Assembly: GCA_963971405.1 (NCBI GenBank)
Contig: OZ020492.1
Span: 19,932,204 to 19,996,203, forward strand
Length of the DNA stretch: 64,000 nt
DNA from: Psococerastis gibbosa
Lineage: Eukaryota; Arthropoda; Insecta; Psocodea; Psocidae
Direction: 5' to 3'
Shown: in pieces, positions 21,072 to 30,989 of the stretch
Position numbering within the stretch: position 1 is the first letter of the stretch
Layout of the letters: each line of letters opens with the position of its first letter
Position numbers and translations under genes: made by a program
Notes under the pieces: model-generated
Seen by the model: only the letters and a program-made list of their open reading frames with translations
Database searches by the model: none
Told to the model about the DNA's origin: nothing

Positions 21072-22044
21072 GAGTGACTGGCTCGGATAATACCAACATT
21101 TATAAATAGGGCCCCCCTTGTGCTCGATTGTATTAATTACCTATAAAATAGAACCCTTGTTGTTCTGAAAATCCCCTAATATTTCAGCCCTATTTTTCAA
21201 AAAATTCTCGTATTTAATCTTAGCCCCCTCCTTGGTCTCATTCTAGATCCGCGCCTGTATATGAACTACATAAATTGATTAAAACACTATTCTTTGTTTG
21301 AGAGATCTATTACCTACTTACATGCTTACTTACTGGCCAAATGGCTTTTTGTAATTTTTAATTAAATCAAATGTAGACATTTTTCACTATAAATTTAACC
21401 AATTCAAGGGTGAAAGTTCCCGTGTGGGCTATATACCCAAGGGGGGATGCCCCCCAATTAGATTAAAAATAAATAAATAATGTAAGAGTTTTAGCTAAAA
21501 CTACTATAATTACTACAGAGGTATCATTTATTAAAAAAATATTGTTCTTGCCCCCCCCCAAAAAAAAAAAAAAAATCCTGGGTACGGGCATGGATTAAAC
21601 CACAATTCTTTGTTTCACCTTTCACCTATTACATATTTACGTACTTACTTACCAGCTAAATAGGCTGTACTTGGTTAAGTCATGCTTCCACCTATCACAC
21701 ACACTGCGCCATTGGTAAGCTTGTTACAACCTGTCCATTATTGCTTGTAGCCGGTGTAGGTTGACATCGAGGTCGTATAACGGTTTGCGAATGGCCAAAA
21801 ATTCGTATGGAAGCAATATAAATAATGTCCGAAATCCATGGAGTCGTTGGCATAGTAAAAATGGGCCTAGGTTAATAAAAACGTCCTCCAGGACATTACT
21901 AGCTAAATAACATATTGGAATTTTAAATTAAAATAAATGCAGACATTTATTTTTCACTATAAATTAAAAAATCTAAAAAATAACAATTCAATCGTGAAAG
22001 TTCCCGGAAGGGCTTTCATAAATTGATTAAACCATTAAATTGAC
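21072..22044. other. Repeat-rich spacer
   Basis: No gene. CCCCCC-flanked segments near 21440 and 21550 (CTGGGTACGGGCATGG) recur at 29920-30055. 21900-22040 echoes 21340-21420. Confidence 0.45.
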
Positions 22045-22195
22045 ACTGGCTATTTTTTCTGGCCATGCTTCGGAGGGCATGTAAAGCAGGCGGTCCCGGG
22101 TCATCCTAGTTTAGTGTAAGAGAGGGCTTCATACCCCTAACTCCGCTAGGTTGGCTTAGTAATAGAACATCAAAAAGTCAAGATATATTCTTTGT
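22045..22195 (+). mobile_element. tRNA-derived SINE, 5'-truncated
   Basis: Body CTGGCCATGCTTCGGAGGGCA ... GTCCCGGGTC ... CCCTAACTCCGCTAGGTTGG ending AATAGAACATC. The tail runs into a perfect hairpin. Confidence 0.75.
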
Positions 22196-22274
22196 TTCAC
22201 AGACCTATTACCTACATACATAGGCAATTGGTCTGTGAAACAAAGAATATATCTTGACTTTTTGATGTTCTATT
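22161..22274. repeat. Perfect 45-bp inverted repeat at SINE tail
   Basis: Left arm 22161-22205 and right arm 22230-22274 are exact reverse complements (AATAGAACATCAAAAAGTCA ... TTTCACAGACC), with a 24-bp loop. The left arm begins at the SINE 3' end, so a tail was copied in inverted orientation. Confidence 0.85.
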
Positions 22275-22299
22275 ACTTACATACACAGGCAGCCGGCCG

Positions 22300-22540
22300 C
22301 CTTACCAAGTTGAATCCAGCGGACTAGAGCAGGTTCAAAGATGCAGATAACTTGGTAGGTAGTGTGCACAGTGCCGGTAGGGAAACATGGTAGGACTTGT
22401 CCTGGTCACCTCCGAACTAATCATGTGACTTCACTGTGTTTCCCAAGTGGTTCGGAATCCACTATAATCAGGAGGTCCCCTGTCCTATGGGCCCACACCG
22501 TGGCCTGGGACTATGTCCAACCATACTACTACTACTACTA
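22300..22540 (+). mobile_element. Retroposon family F2, (TAC)n-tailed subfamily
   Basis: GTGCACAGTGCCGGTAGGGA ... CACTATAATCAGGAGGTCCC ... GTCCAACCATACTACTACTA. Other copies at 37500 and 50281; a related subfamily at 54140, 61085 and 62203. No tRNA-like head is visible, so it may be a SINE or a LINE 3' UTR. Confidence 0.65.
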
Positions 22541-23014
22541 CATACATAGGCCTACATACTTATACTACCAAAATAACTCATTGACATATTTTACTTATAT
22601 TTTATATTTTGGACTTGTAGTTTTGCCGGAAATCAAGATATAACGTATTTTAACCTTAAAAACCCACCCCCTACTACTTCCCAGCCTCAGACCGCCCGTA
22701 ATTTATTTATTCATATTATTATTTTACTCCAATTTTCTTTGGTTTCAAAAATTATCTGCCCTCGACTATTTAGCCGCAATTAATGTTATTTTGCATAACA
22801 CTCTAGCTACTATAATTTTTAAAACGAAAGAAAATTATAGTAAAATGAAACCCATTAGAAGCGGAAAATAATATGAAAAAATGAAATGATACATAAATTA
22901 CTGGCGATCTGAGGCCGGGAATTAGGAGGGGTTGGGCTTTTAAGGATGATATACGGTATACCTTGATTTCTGGCGAAACTACTAGTCCTATGGACTATGG
23001 ATTATGGATCAAAT
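22541..23014. other. Noncoding spacer
   Basis: Contains an imperfect inverted pair: AACCCACCCCCTACTACTTCC ... near 22660 and AATTAGGAGGGGTTGGGCTTT near 22920. This is likely a MITE of about 270 bp. No gene. Confidence 0.4.
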
Positions 23015-23179
23015 TTAATTAAAATGGTCACTTCCAGCCTCTGGGTGCAATATTTCAGGCTTAGACATTATTTCTTCGCCTTTTTTAGACTTGAGCCATT
23101 TTATAAGTATACCATATGCCATAGAGCGATATGGAACAGCTCTTTTGTATTCAGCTGCATGAAGGCAGCATAACAAATT
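23015..23179 (-). CDS. Possible terminal exon, unknown product
   Basis: On the minus strand, after a possible acceptor ATATCTAG (23181-23184), there is an open frame of about 54 codons ending TAA at 23015 (FVMLPSCS or, in the open frame, RNLLCCLHAAEYKRAVPYRS ... LKSKKGEEIMSKPEILHPEA). Its even amino-acid composition, unlike the flanking AT-rich DNA, suggests coding sequence. It lies just 3' of the ataxin-7-like frame on the same strand, with a SINE between them. It might be that gene's original last exon. I recognise no domain, and the acceptor is weak. Confidence 0.3.
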   Translation of the reverse strand, partial: NLLCCLHAAEYKRAVPYRSMAYGILIKWLKSKKGEEIMSKPEILHPEAGSDHFN

Positions 23180-23188
23180 CCTAGATAT

Positions 23189-23261
23189 AGCCCTAACTCC
23201 GCTAGGTTGGCTTAGTAATAGAAACGACAAAAAGTCCTTATTGATTTATTTATTTATTTTA
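23189..23261 (+). mobile_element. SINE 3' end inserted at the end of the ataxin-7-like ORF
   Basis: AGCCCTAACTCCGCTAGGTT ... AAAAAGTCCTTATTGATTTATTTATTTATT is the SINE tail seen at 43540-43615. It abuts the last repeat block of the minus-strand ORF and supplies its stop codon. Confidence 0.75.
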
Positions 23262-26200
23262 GACCATGGGAAACAATGTTGGAGGACTACTAGGTATTTC
23301 AACCAAGAAAGAAATAGGTGAAATCGGCTTTAACACTGGCATTATAGGAGATGTAGGCCTGTAAGCAATTTGGATCTTTTTGCTGTTATTGGGTTCAACC
23401 TTCTTTGACCTGTTGGCCGTTTTTCTCTTCACAGCCCGTTTTCTACCATCAATTTTCTTAACTTTTTTCTCCGGCAACACGGGATCCAATGTTGGAGGAC
23501 TACTAGGTATATCAACCATGAAAGATATTGGTGAAATCGGCCGTAACACTGGCATTATAGGAGATGTAGGCTTGTAAGCAATTTGGTTCTTTTTCTTGTT
23601 ATTGGGTTCAACCTTCTTTGACGTGTTGGCCCTTTTTCTCTTCACAGCCCGTTTTCTACCATCAATTTTCTTAACGTCTTTCTCCGGCAACACGGGAACC
23701 AATGCTGGAGGACGACTAGGTATTTTAACCATGAAAGAAATAGGTGAAATCGGCTGTAACACTGGCATTATAGGAGATGTAGGCTTGTAAGTAATTTGGA
23801 TCTTTTTCTTGTTATTGGGTTCAACCTTCTTTGACCTGTTGGCTGTTTTTCTCTTCACAGCCCGTTTTCTACCATCAATTTTCTTAACTTTTTTCTCCGG
23901 CAGCACGGGAACCAATGTTGGAGGACTACTAGGTATTTCAACCATGGAAGAAATAGGTGAAGTCTGCTGTAACACTGGCATTATAGGAGATGTAGGCTTG
24001 TAAGTAATTTGGATCTTTTTCTTGTTATTGGGTTCAACCTTCTTTGACCTGTTGACCGTTTTTCTCTTCACAGCCCGTTTTGTACCATCAATTTTCTTAA
24101 TGTTTACAGCCCGTTTTCTGCCATCAATTTTCTTAATGTTTACAGCCCGTTTTCTACCATCAATTTTCTTAACTTTTTTCTCCGGCAGCACGGGAACCAA
24201 TGTTGGAGGACTACTAGGTATTTCAACCATGGAAGAAATAGGTGAAGGCGGCTGTAACACTGGCATTATAGGAGATGTAGGCTTGTAAGTAACTTGGATC
24301 TTTTTCTTGTTATTGGGTTCAACCTTCTTTGAACTGTTGGCCGTTTTTCTCTTCACAGCCCGTTTTGTACCATCAATTTTCTTAATGTTTACAGCCCGGT
24401 TTCTACCATCAATTTTCTTAATGTTTACAGCCCGTTTTCTGCCATCAATTTTCTTAATGCTTACAGCCCGTTTTCTACCATCAATTTTCTTAACTGTTTT
24501 CTCCGGCAGCACGGGAACCAATGTTGGAGGACTACTAGGTATTTCAACCATGGAAGAAATAGGTGTAGTCGGCTGTAACACTGGCATTACAGGAGATGTA
24601 GTCTTGTAAGTAATTTGAATCTTTTTCTTGTCATTGGGTCCAACCTTCTTTGACCTGTTGGCCGTTTTTCTCTTCACAGCCCGTTTTGAACCATCAATTT
24701 TCTTAATGTTTACAGCCTGTTTTCTACCATCAATTTTCTTAATGTTTACAGCCCGTTTTCTGCCATCAATTTTCTTAATGCTTACAGCTCGTTTTCTACC
24801 ATCAATTTTCTTAACTGTTTTCTCCGGCAGCACGGGAACCAATGTTGGAGGACTACTAGGTATTTCAACCATGGAAGAAATAGGTGTAGTCGGCTGTAAC
24901 ACTGGCATTACAGGAGATGTAGGCTTGTAAGTAATTTGGATCTTTTTCTTGTCATTGGGTCCAACCTTCTTTGACCTGTTGGCCGTTTTTCTCTTCACAG
25001 CCCGTTTTGAACCATCAATTTTCTTAATGTTTACAGCCCGTTTTCTACCATCAATTTTCTTAATGTTTACAGCCCGTTTTCTGCCATCAATTTTCTTAAT
25101 GTTTACAGCCCGTTTTCTACCATCAATTTTCTTAACTTTTTTCTCCGGCAGCACGGGAACCAATGTTGGAGGACTACTAGGTATTTCAACCATGGAAGAA
25201 ATAGGTGAAGTCGGCTGTAACACTGGCATTATAGGAGATGTAGGCTTGTAAGTAATTTGGATCTTTTTCTTGTTATTGGGTTCAACCTTCTTTGAACTGT
25301 TGGCCGTTTTTCTCTTCACAGCCCGTTTTGTACCATCAATTTTCTTAATGTTTACAGCCCGTTTTCTGCCATCAATTTTCTTAATGTTTACAGCCCGTTT
25401 TCTACCATCAATTTTCTTAACTTTTTTCTCCGGCAGCACGGGAACCAATGTTGGAGGACTACTAGGTATTTCAACCATGGAAGAAATAGGTGAAGTCGGC
25501 TGTAACACTGGCATTATAGGAGATGTAGGCTTGTAAGTAATTTGGATCTTTTTCTTGTTATTGGGTTCAACCTTCTTTGAACTGTTGGCCGTTTTTCTCT
25601 TCACAGCCCGTTTTGTACCATCAATTTTCTTAATGTTTACAGCCCGTTTTGTACCATCAATTTTCATAATGTTTACAGCCCGTTTTGTACCATCAATTTT
25701 CTTAATGTTTACAGCCCGTTTTGTACCATCAATTTTCTTAATGTTTACAGCCCGTTTTCTACCATCAATTTTTTTAACTTTTTTCTCCGGCAGCACGGGA
25801 ACCAATGTTGGAGGACTACTAGGTATTTCAACCATGGAAGAAATAGGTGAAGTCGGCTGTAACACTGGCATTATAGGAGATGTAGGCTTGTAAGTAATTT
25901 GGATCTTTTTCTTGTTATCGGGTTCAACCTTCTTTGACCTGTTTGCCGTTTTTCCCTTCAAAGCCCGTTTTGTACCATCAATTTTCTTAATGTTTGCAGC
26001 CCGTTTTCTACCATCAATTTTCTTAATGTTTACAGCCCGTTTTCTGCCATCAATTTTCTTAATGTTTTTCTCCGGCAAATTCTTTATGCCGTTACATTTT
26101 TTGGCAGCATTTATGCTTAGTTCGGCAACAGGCCGTGTATTTTCGCTTTCAGGGCCATGTTTCTCGCGTAAATGCCTATGAAGGGCATGCGGCATTATTG

Positions 26201-26447
26201 GACTGCTGCAAATGTGACAGACGACAAGAATGAATGGATCAGTTTCAGGGCACCTCCCGAAGATGAACATGTCCTTGCGAGGTAAACGTTTGGCGTGGCT
26301 GGGTCTGGGAGGCGAGACGATCTTTGAAATAAAGGGGCCAAAGGGCGCAGTGTCTGAATCATCCCTACTACCCTCCTCGTCGAATAAGGTCTCCCACGAC
26401 TGCCCAATCATGGGGTTCCGTTTCTCCCCGTTATTATCATTCGCCAT
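23259..26447 (-). CDS. Ataxin-7-like protein with nested 12-residue and 59-residue tandem repeats
   Basis: 1062 codons from ATG 26447. The N-terminus has the ataxin-7 signature: MIGQSWETLFDEE (about 13-25), then RKDMFIFGRCPETDPFILVVC and a zinc-finger-like Cys77-x2-Cys80-x11-His92-x4-His97. Ataxin-7/Sgf73 proteins anchor the deubiquitinase module to the SAGA coactivator in the nucleus. From residue 129 the protein is repeats: ten 59-residue blocks (KTANRSKKVEPNNKKKIQ, then Ser/Pro-rich TSPIMPVLQPTSPISS) preceded by 3,5,3,4,4,4,3,1,1,1 copies of KKIDGRKRAVNI. The repeats are very basic. The SCA7 box expected further along is absent. The frame ends FPMV* in a SINE tail. This may be the large first coding exon of a longer gene, or a truncated paralogue. 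Confidence 0.75.
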   Translation of the reverse strand: MANDNNGEKRNPMIGQSWETLFDEEGSRDDSDTAPFGPFISKIVSPPRPSHAKRLPRKDMFIFGRCPETDPFILVVCHICSSPIMPHALHRHLREKHGPESENTRPVAELSINAAKKCNGIKNLPEKNIKKIDGRKRAVNIKKIDGRKRAANIKKIDGTKRALKGKTANRSKKVEPDNKKKIQITYKPTSPIMPVLQPTSPISSMVEIPSSPPTLVPVLPEKKVKKIDGRKRAVNIKKIDGTKRAVNIKKIDGTKRAVNIMKIDGTKRAVNIKKIDGTKRAVKRKTANSSKKVEPNNKKKIQITYKPTSPIMPVLQPTSPISSMVEIPSSPPTLVPVLPEKKVKKIDGRKRAVNIKKIDGRKRAVNIKKIDGTKRAVKRKTANSSKKVEPNNKKKIQITYKPTSPIMPVLQPTSPISSMVEIPSSPPTLVPVLPEKKVKKIDGRKRAVNIKKIDGRKRAVNIKKIDGRKRAVNIKKIDGSKRAVKRKTANRSKKVGPNDKKKIQITYKPTSPVMPVLQPTTPISSMVEIPSSPPTLVPVLPEKTVKKIDGRKRAVSIKKIDGRKRAVNIKKIDGRKQAVNIKKIDGSKRAVKRKTANRSKKVGPNDKKKIQITYKTTSPVMPVLQPTTPISSMVEIPSSPPTLVPVLPEKTVKKIDGRKRAVSIKKIDGRKRAVNIKKIDGRNRAVNIKKIDGTKRAVKRKTANSSKKVEPNNKKKIQVTYKPTSPIMPVLQPPSPISSMVEIPSSPPTLVPVLPEKKVKKIDGRKRAVNIKKIDGRKRAVNIKKIDGTKRAVKRKTVNRSKKVEPNNKKKIQITYKPTSPIMPVLQQTSPISSMVEIPSSPPTLVPVLPEKKVKKIDGRKRAVKRKTANRSKKVEPNNKKKIQITYKPTSPIMPVLQPISPISFMVKIPSRPPALVPVLPEKDVKKIDGRKRAVKRKRANTSKKVEPNNKKKNQIAYKPTSPIMPVLRPISPISFMVDIPSSPPTLDPVLPEKKVKKIDGRKRAVKRKTANRSKKVEPNNSKKIQIAYRPTSPIMPVLKPISPISFLVEIPSSPPTLFPMV

Positions 26448-26451
26448 GTCG

Positions 26452-26485
26452 CTAAGGTCTTACCTGCAGAAAAAAAAAAAAAAAA
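26452..26485 (-). promoter_or_regulatory. Juxtaposed 3' and 5' splice signals upstream of the ataxin-7-like ATG
   Basis: The minus strand reads a run of T, then CTGCAG|GTAAGA, then CCTTAG, then CGAC-ATG. T(n)CAG|GTAAG is the motif of recursive (ratchet) splice sites. The following CCTTAG could be the final acceptor. Alternatively CTGCAG is a plain acceptor for the coding exon. Confidence 0.4.
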
Positions 26486-26526
26486 CATAAGTATAGGGCA
26501 CAGACACAAAAAGCAAAGCAGTTTCA

Positions 26527-26970
26527 TATATACAGGGTGTGTCCGGAAAGTAATAGGACTGATTCGATTTAAAAAAAAAATGTATTGAGCCAATCGTTCC
26601 AATTCTTTAAAAACTTTAAAAGTAGACTCCTTCTGCGTCGATGCAGCGCTGCCAGCACGATTTCCAAGCATTAGAGGTGTCACGGAAGGAATTCTCCGGA
26701 ATTTCCTTTAGAGCCGCGGTGCGGTTTCAGGCGAGAAAACAAAAAGAAGTCCGGGGGACCACATCTGGGCTGTAGGCCGGCTGCTGAAGCGTTGGGGTGC
26801 CCTTGGTCAGGTAGCTGATCACATGAAAGGCGGTGTGAGCCGGGGCGTTGTCGTGGTGAACGTCCAGTCGGCTGCGATGTCTCGTCGGACCCGATTGACC
26901 CTTCGTTTGAGTCCCTTGAGCACTTCCACGTAAAATGTGCAATGAATAACTGACCCCATTTTATCTTTTG
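26527..26970 (-). pseudogene. Mariner remnant: transposase C-terminus and one terminal repeat
   Basis: The plus-strand left end is the mariner terminus CAGGGTGTGTCCGGAAAGTA (26534). Reading minus, pieces of the transposase lie in shifting frames: FYVEVLKGLKRRVNRVR, DNAPAHTAFHVISYL with PAYSPDVVP (catalytic region), and SNAWKSCWQRCIDAEGVYF with stop. At least two frameshifts and loss of the 5' half make it inactive. It lies just upstream of the ataxin-7-like gene on the same strand. Confidence 0.85.
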
Positions 26971-27807
26971 AAATCGTCCACCCAGTCAAGTCAGGTTCAG
27001 GAGGAATGAATAATATATCTTGATAAGAAGATGGATTGGCAGGAAACCAAAGATAAGAATTTAGATGAGACAAATTTTTAATAACTTGCTGAGTTAATTA
27101 AATAAAAAATGAAAAGTGTATAATTTTTAATGGGTTAATTGTAAGAGTGTAAAAGATAGTAAAAGGCCCAAATTTCGCCCATATGGAAAATAATGACAAT
27201 TTCCGTTCTTCTTCTAATTTTGGGGTGCAAATTTTCTACGTAGCATAATATCCTCTTAATAAGACGCTACATTCACTAGCCTATTAGTGTGTTCAACAAG
27301 AGCGTGTTATGTATATTTCTCACACATTTAATATTTTAACGGCAAACTTTATATTTGTCTGGTTCTCCGTACGCAAACCGATGGAATATTCCTAAAAAAT
27401 TGAAGTTTTCTCCAAAAACCGTCTGTTTTCCCTCATGATTTACTACAATAATTTTCCATAAAAAAAATTAAATCGGATCAAAACCACAGTATTGCCCTAC
27501 ACATTAACATACAACGCCCCAAAGGGCGGAGCGTTATGATTATTATATATATAAAAAGATACGCAATTCGATTTTATGAAAAAGTATTAAATCATTAGGG
27601 GAAATAGACAACTTTTGGAGACAGCTTGAATTTTGTATGCACTTTTCATCCATCCACTTTTAAAAGTATTTGTCTTGAAAATGGGAAATTAATTAATTTC
27701 TTACAAAACTCATGACTATTTCTTTTTTACAAAACAAATGGAAATCGAAGGCTTAATTCTGTATCTTGCTATTATGCCTTCACTCAGCTGTGTTTGGCTA
27801 CTTAGGT
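26971..27807. other. AT-rich spacer upstream of the ataxin-7-like gene
   Basis: No gene. A short palindrome (CAACGCCCCAAAGGGCGG, 27510) is echoed near 57970. Promoter elements for the minus-strand gene could lie here, but none is clear. Confidence 0.4.
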
Positions 27808-27967
27808 GCCCATTCCACATACGTACAACGTCAACGAAAAATTGAAGAATGACGTCAAAATGACGTAAATTGACGTGGTAGCAGAATTTTTAGTATGTCT
27901 TTAATGTCTGCTAAAACGTCATTTTTCAATTTTTCGTTGACGATTGAAGTATATGGAATACCCCCCT
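27808..27967. mobile_element. 160-bp palindromic MITE, Harbinger-like
   Basis: Ends GGTGCCCATTCCACATACGT and (inward) GGGGGTATTCCATATAC, with inner arms CAACGAAAAATTGA ... TCAATTTTTCGTTG. The centre has TGACGTGGTAGCAGA, shared with 35894-36032 and 63855-64000. Confidence 0.65.
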
Positions 27968-27984
27968 AAAGCAGCTGTCTAGGA

Positions 27985-28199
27985 GTCTAGCTACCAAGAA
28001 CCGTGTTACGCCCTAGGCTTAACAGAAGAGAATACTCTCCTCTTGGCCTAGGCTCATGGCTGAGGACTGACAACAAACCTCTGTTTTGGAAATATTATAT
28101 TGTCCAGCACTAAGTCCTCAGCTATAATGTATAAAACACGATTCTTGGTTTCGAAGAATGACTGAATGAGAGAGCTGGTTCAACATGTGAGCTGATTAC
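27985..28199. repeat. Dispersed repeat shared with 32620-32810
   Basis: GTTACGCCCTAGGCTTAACA ... CTCATGGCTGAGGACTGAC ... TATAAAACACGA matches 32617-32755 throughout. It ends in a 59-bp segment (28151-28209) repeated at 28674-28732. Confidence 0.6.
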
Positions 28200-28210
28200 A
28201 CCGTGCAAGT

Positions 28211-28458
28211 AGTCAGAATGGCGTAGAGGTAACGACTCGGACTATCATCCAGAAGGTGACTGGTTCGAGTCCCACCCGAATGCCAAAATTTTCTAGTGGT
28301 ACAATTATTTATCTTCTGACTACCATGCTTCGGAGGGCATGTAAAGCCGGCGGTCCCGGCAGTCTTCCCTGACTGTCGATAGGTTAAACAGGAGGCTGTT
28401 GATGCAACCTGAAAACTCCTGTACCACGGGTAGTACCACCCCGACACGAATTTACTTT
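28211..28458 (+). mobile_element. Full-length tRNA-derived SINE with 11-bp target duplication
   Basis: ACCGTGCAAGT occurs at 28200-28210 and 28459-28469. Between them is a 248-bp SINE. It has an A-box-like TGGCGTAGAGG, an exact B-box GGTTCGAGTCC, the common body (CATGCTTCGGAGGGCATGTA, GGTCCCGGCAGTC) and a 3' part differing from other copies. Best reference copy in the window. Confidence 0.88.
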
Positions 28459-28673
28459 ACCGTGCAAGTGACCCCCCTCTCCCCCCCCCCCCCCCCAGTC
28501 ATTATGGTGGCCCATTTCCCGCAAGTAGTTAAATTTCCCGTATGTTGTTCGTATAGTTAACCGATGTTCATTATAAGTTATTTGTTATTTGTACCATCTT
28601 ACAAGCTTATATATTTCCCTTCACATAAGTCCACTCAGAATACAATAATCCTTGAAATTAGTGATATTCGCTT

Positions 28674-28732
28674 TCGAAGAATGACTGAATGAGAGAGCTG
28701 GTTCAACATGTGAGCTGATTACACCGTGCAAG
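28674..28732 (+). repeat. 59-bp direct repeat of 28151-28209
   Basis: CGAAGAATGACTGAATGAGA ... ACACCGTGCAAGT is an exact or near-exact second copy, 523 bp downstream. It includes the empty SINE target site, so it may preserve the pre-insertion state. Confidence 0.7.
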
Positions 28733-28929
28733 TGAAATTAGTGATATTCGGAGTGAAACAAGTTTTTTTTCTTTTTTCACCCTCCCTCGTGCCCCCTAGC
28801 TTGAGTCCTGTCTGTATCTGTGTATTATTTTAAATAATAACTGCAACTTATATGGGGCTGTCCATTAATCATGCATTGGCGTAAATTCCCAAAATTTCTA
28901 TGGGGGGGGGGGGTGTTTAGGACCCCAAG

Positions 28930-29235
28930 ACTTTGATCCCCAGGAGAAAAGAAATCGATAAATGGGCCCAAATTAGTGAGGTTTTACGCATATTATACCC
29001 TGGAGAACCCTGGAGAAAGGGGAGCCCAAGGGTCTCACCCGGAGAAAAAAAATTGATAAATGGGCCCAAATTAATGAGGTTTTACGAATATTCTTCCCCG
29101 GAGGAAGGGGGCCCGGGGGCTCCCCTGGAGAAAAAAAAATTGATGAATAGGCCCAAATTAGAGAGGTTTTACGCATTTTGCAAGCAGTGCAGTTGGGATT
29201 TTACAGGCGAATAAACTTATCATTGAGGGGGGGGG
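28930..29235 (+). repeat. Minisatellite, about 85-bp unit, 3 copies
   Basis: The unit is roughly GGAGAAAAAAAATTGATAAA, TGGGCCCAAATTAGTGAGG, TTTTACGCATATTATACCC, then a GC-rich GGGGCCCAAGGGTCTC part. The same unit forms the array at 55615-56010. The open frame through it is a repeat artefact. Confidence 0.75.
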
Positions 29236-30089
29236 GGGTCTGAGCTAAGATGTGCTTACTAATATGCGATAACAGTATATATGGATCGGCAAAGCTTAAG
29301 AAATGTCTTGTTTTGTTAGGGACTTGATGGCGTTGTGGATCTCTGATAAAAGCTTCATAATATTTCTCATGCCAAAAAAAACACGGAAAAATTAAAAATT
29401 AATGACAACAAACAAAACCTACCAAGAAAACTAAAACTGAACCGGAAAAAAATAGTTAGTGTTCTTGGAATCATGGTGTACCTTTGTACTATTATTAATA
29501 TTCAAGCGTATATCATCAAATCCTGAGTAGTGATTGCATAACGGGTTAAAATACAATAAGAAAACTCTATATACCCCAAACCTATGTACACACAACAAAA
29601 TATTTCCTATTTTAACGTACCTTACGGTAGAAATGAGATTTTGAGATGAGATTTGAGATCTTGATCCGCCTCAATAACAGCAACCCTGAAACAAGCAATG
29701 TCGTATTTTTAATTTTTATTGTCACCCACGCAATTCAATTTAGAAAATTGGTCAAAAACAGAACATAATAAATTTCGGATCCTTCAGGGGGTTGTTCAGT
29801 CCTTTCCTAGAGCTAGGGATGTCCTCGGTCTCCCTCATATTTTTGTATATTATTTATAGGCTATAAGTTAATGTTAAATTGACTAATTTTACATTACCTC
29901 TGTGCCAGGCCATGGCCCCCCTACATTTAATAAAAAATGAAAAATAATGTAAGAGTTTTAGCTAAATCTCCTAAAATCACTACGGATGTACCTATCATTT
30001 ATAACAATTTTTGTTTTTGCCCCCCCCCCCCAAATTAAATCCTGGGTACGGGCCTGCTCTGTGCATAAGGTACTAAGTAGTAGTACGGC
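29236..30089. other. Noncoding spacer
   Basis: AT-rich; no gene. 29930-30055 (ATAATGTAAGAGTTTTAGCT, CCTGGGTACGGGCCTG) repeats 21475-21590. Confidence 0.45.
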
Positions 30090-30511
30090 GGCTATTCCAT
30101 CTGTCAATTTTACTCCAAATTTGATTTGAGGTTTTTGTTTTGCTCTATGACATTGTCCATTTTAATTTCCTCAAGTAAAAATTGACCAATGATCATCAGA
30201 GTACATTGAGAGTCATCACGTGTTGCAAACAATAACTAACTAAAATTAAACAATGGCGTCGTGTAGGGATGATAAATACTTTAAATTAATTTCTTGAGAA
30301 CGAATGAATTATTTCGTAGTCGAAATTGTAAAATTTCTTGTAGATTATAAAATTAAAAGAAAGACGGCGGCAAACATACAAATTTGGAAAAAATTGAAGA
30401 AAAAAATATCAATAATTGTTGAAAACAAGTGGAATGGGGTGTAAAAATTAATAATGCAACATTGATGATTTTCCGTCAATGACAAAATCAAATTTGACAG
30501 ATGGAATAGCC
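30090..30511. mobile_element. 422-bp MITE
   Basis: Termini GGCTATTCCATCTGTCAATT and (inward) GGCTATTCCATCTGTCAAAT, continuing imperfectly to about 40 bp. No ORF. It shares the ATTCCA end motif with the MITEs at 27808 and 63855. Confidence 0.75.
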
Positions 30512-30989
30512 ACCTACATGCCCCACCTTATATACTAGCCTATGAGCTTCTCATATTTGTAAGTCGAGTGGCCCGTTCGCAGAAGATGCCCCCCACCCCC
30601 TGCGGCACCGCCCATATGAATACTATATATACGTTTAAAAGAATTATGTTAATAGACTATAGTCTATAAGGCTAATTTATGAAATAATAGCGTACTGTAT
30701 ACGTAAATTGTTCATATTGTAGGTTCATGTATAAGCTGTGCTGAAACACATAAAGACACCGCACCTCGTACTCAGACTCATATGTGTTTTAGTTCAACTC
30801 TCCCCACGTCGAGTAGAAAAAGTAGTACCCCCAAGTAATTAATACGGAAGAGGTAGTAAGTGGAAGTAGTATCTTCCTAGTTCCTATGGTAGCTGCAGCT
30901 AAACAGAGGCTTCGCGAACCTGATGTGCATGCAGCTGATAATAAACATATCATTGTAACAGCAAAGGCTTTCACGGCCGGAGTCGAATA
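30512..30989. other. Noncoding spacer
   Basis: No gene recognised. 30970-30989 (TTTCACGGCCGGAGTCGAAT) belongs to the same repeat family as the following foldback. Confidence 0.4.

Noticed and set aside
23380..26181. Series of plus-strand open frames (FFDLLAVFLFTARFLPSIFL type) across the ataxin-7-like gene
   Set aside because: They are antisense shadows of the repeat blocks; their period equals the block period, and the minus strand has the single long frame with a recognisable domain.
28933..29214. 93-residue frame with repeated GEKKLINGPK
   Set aside because: A minisatellite read in frame by chance; the second array breaks the frame.
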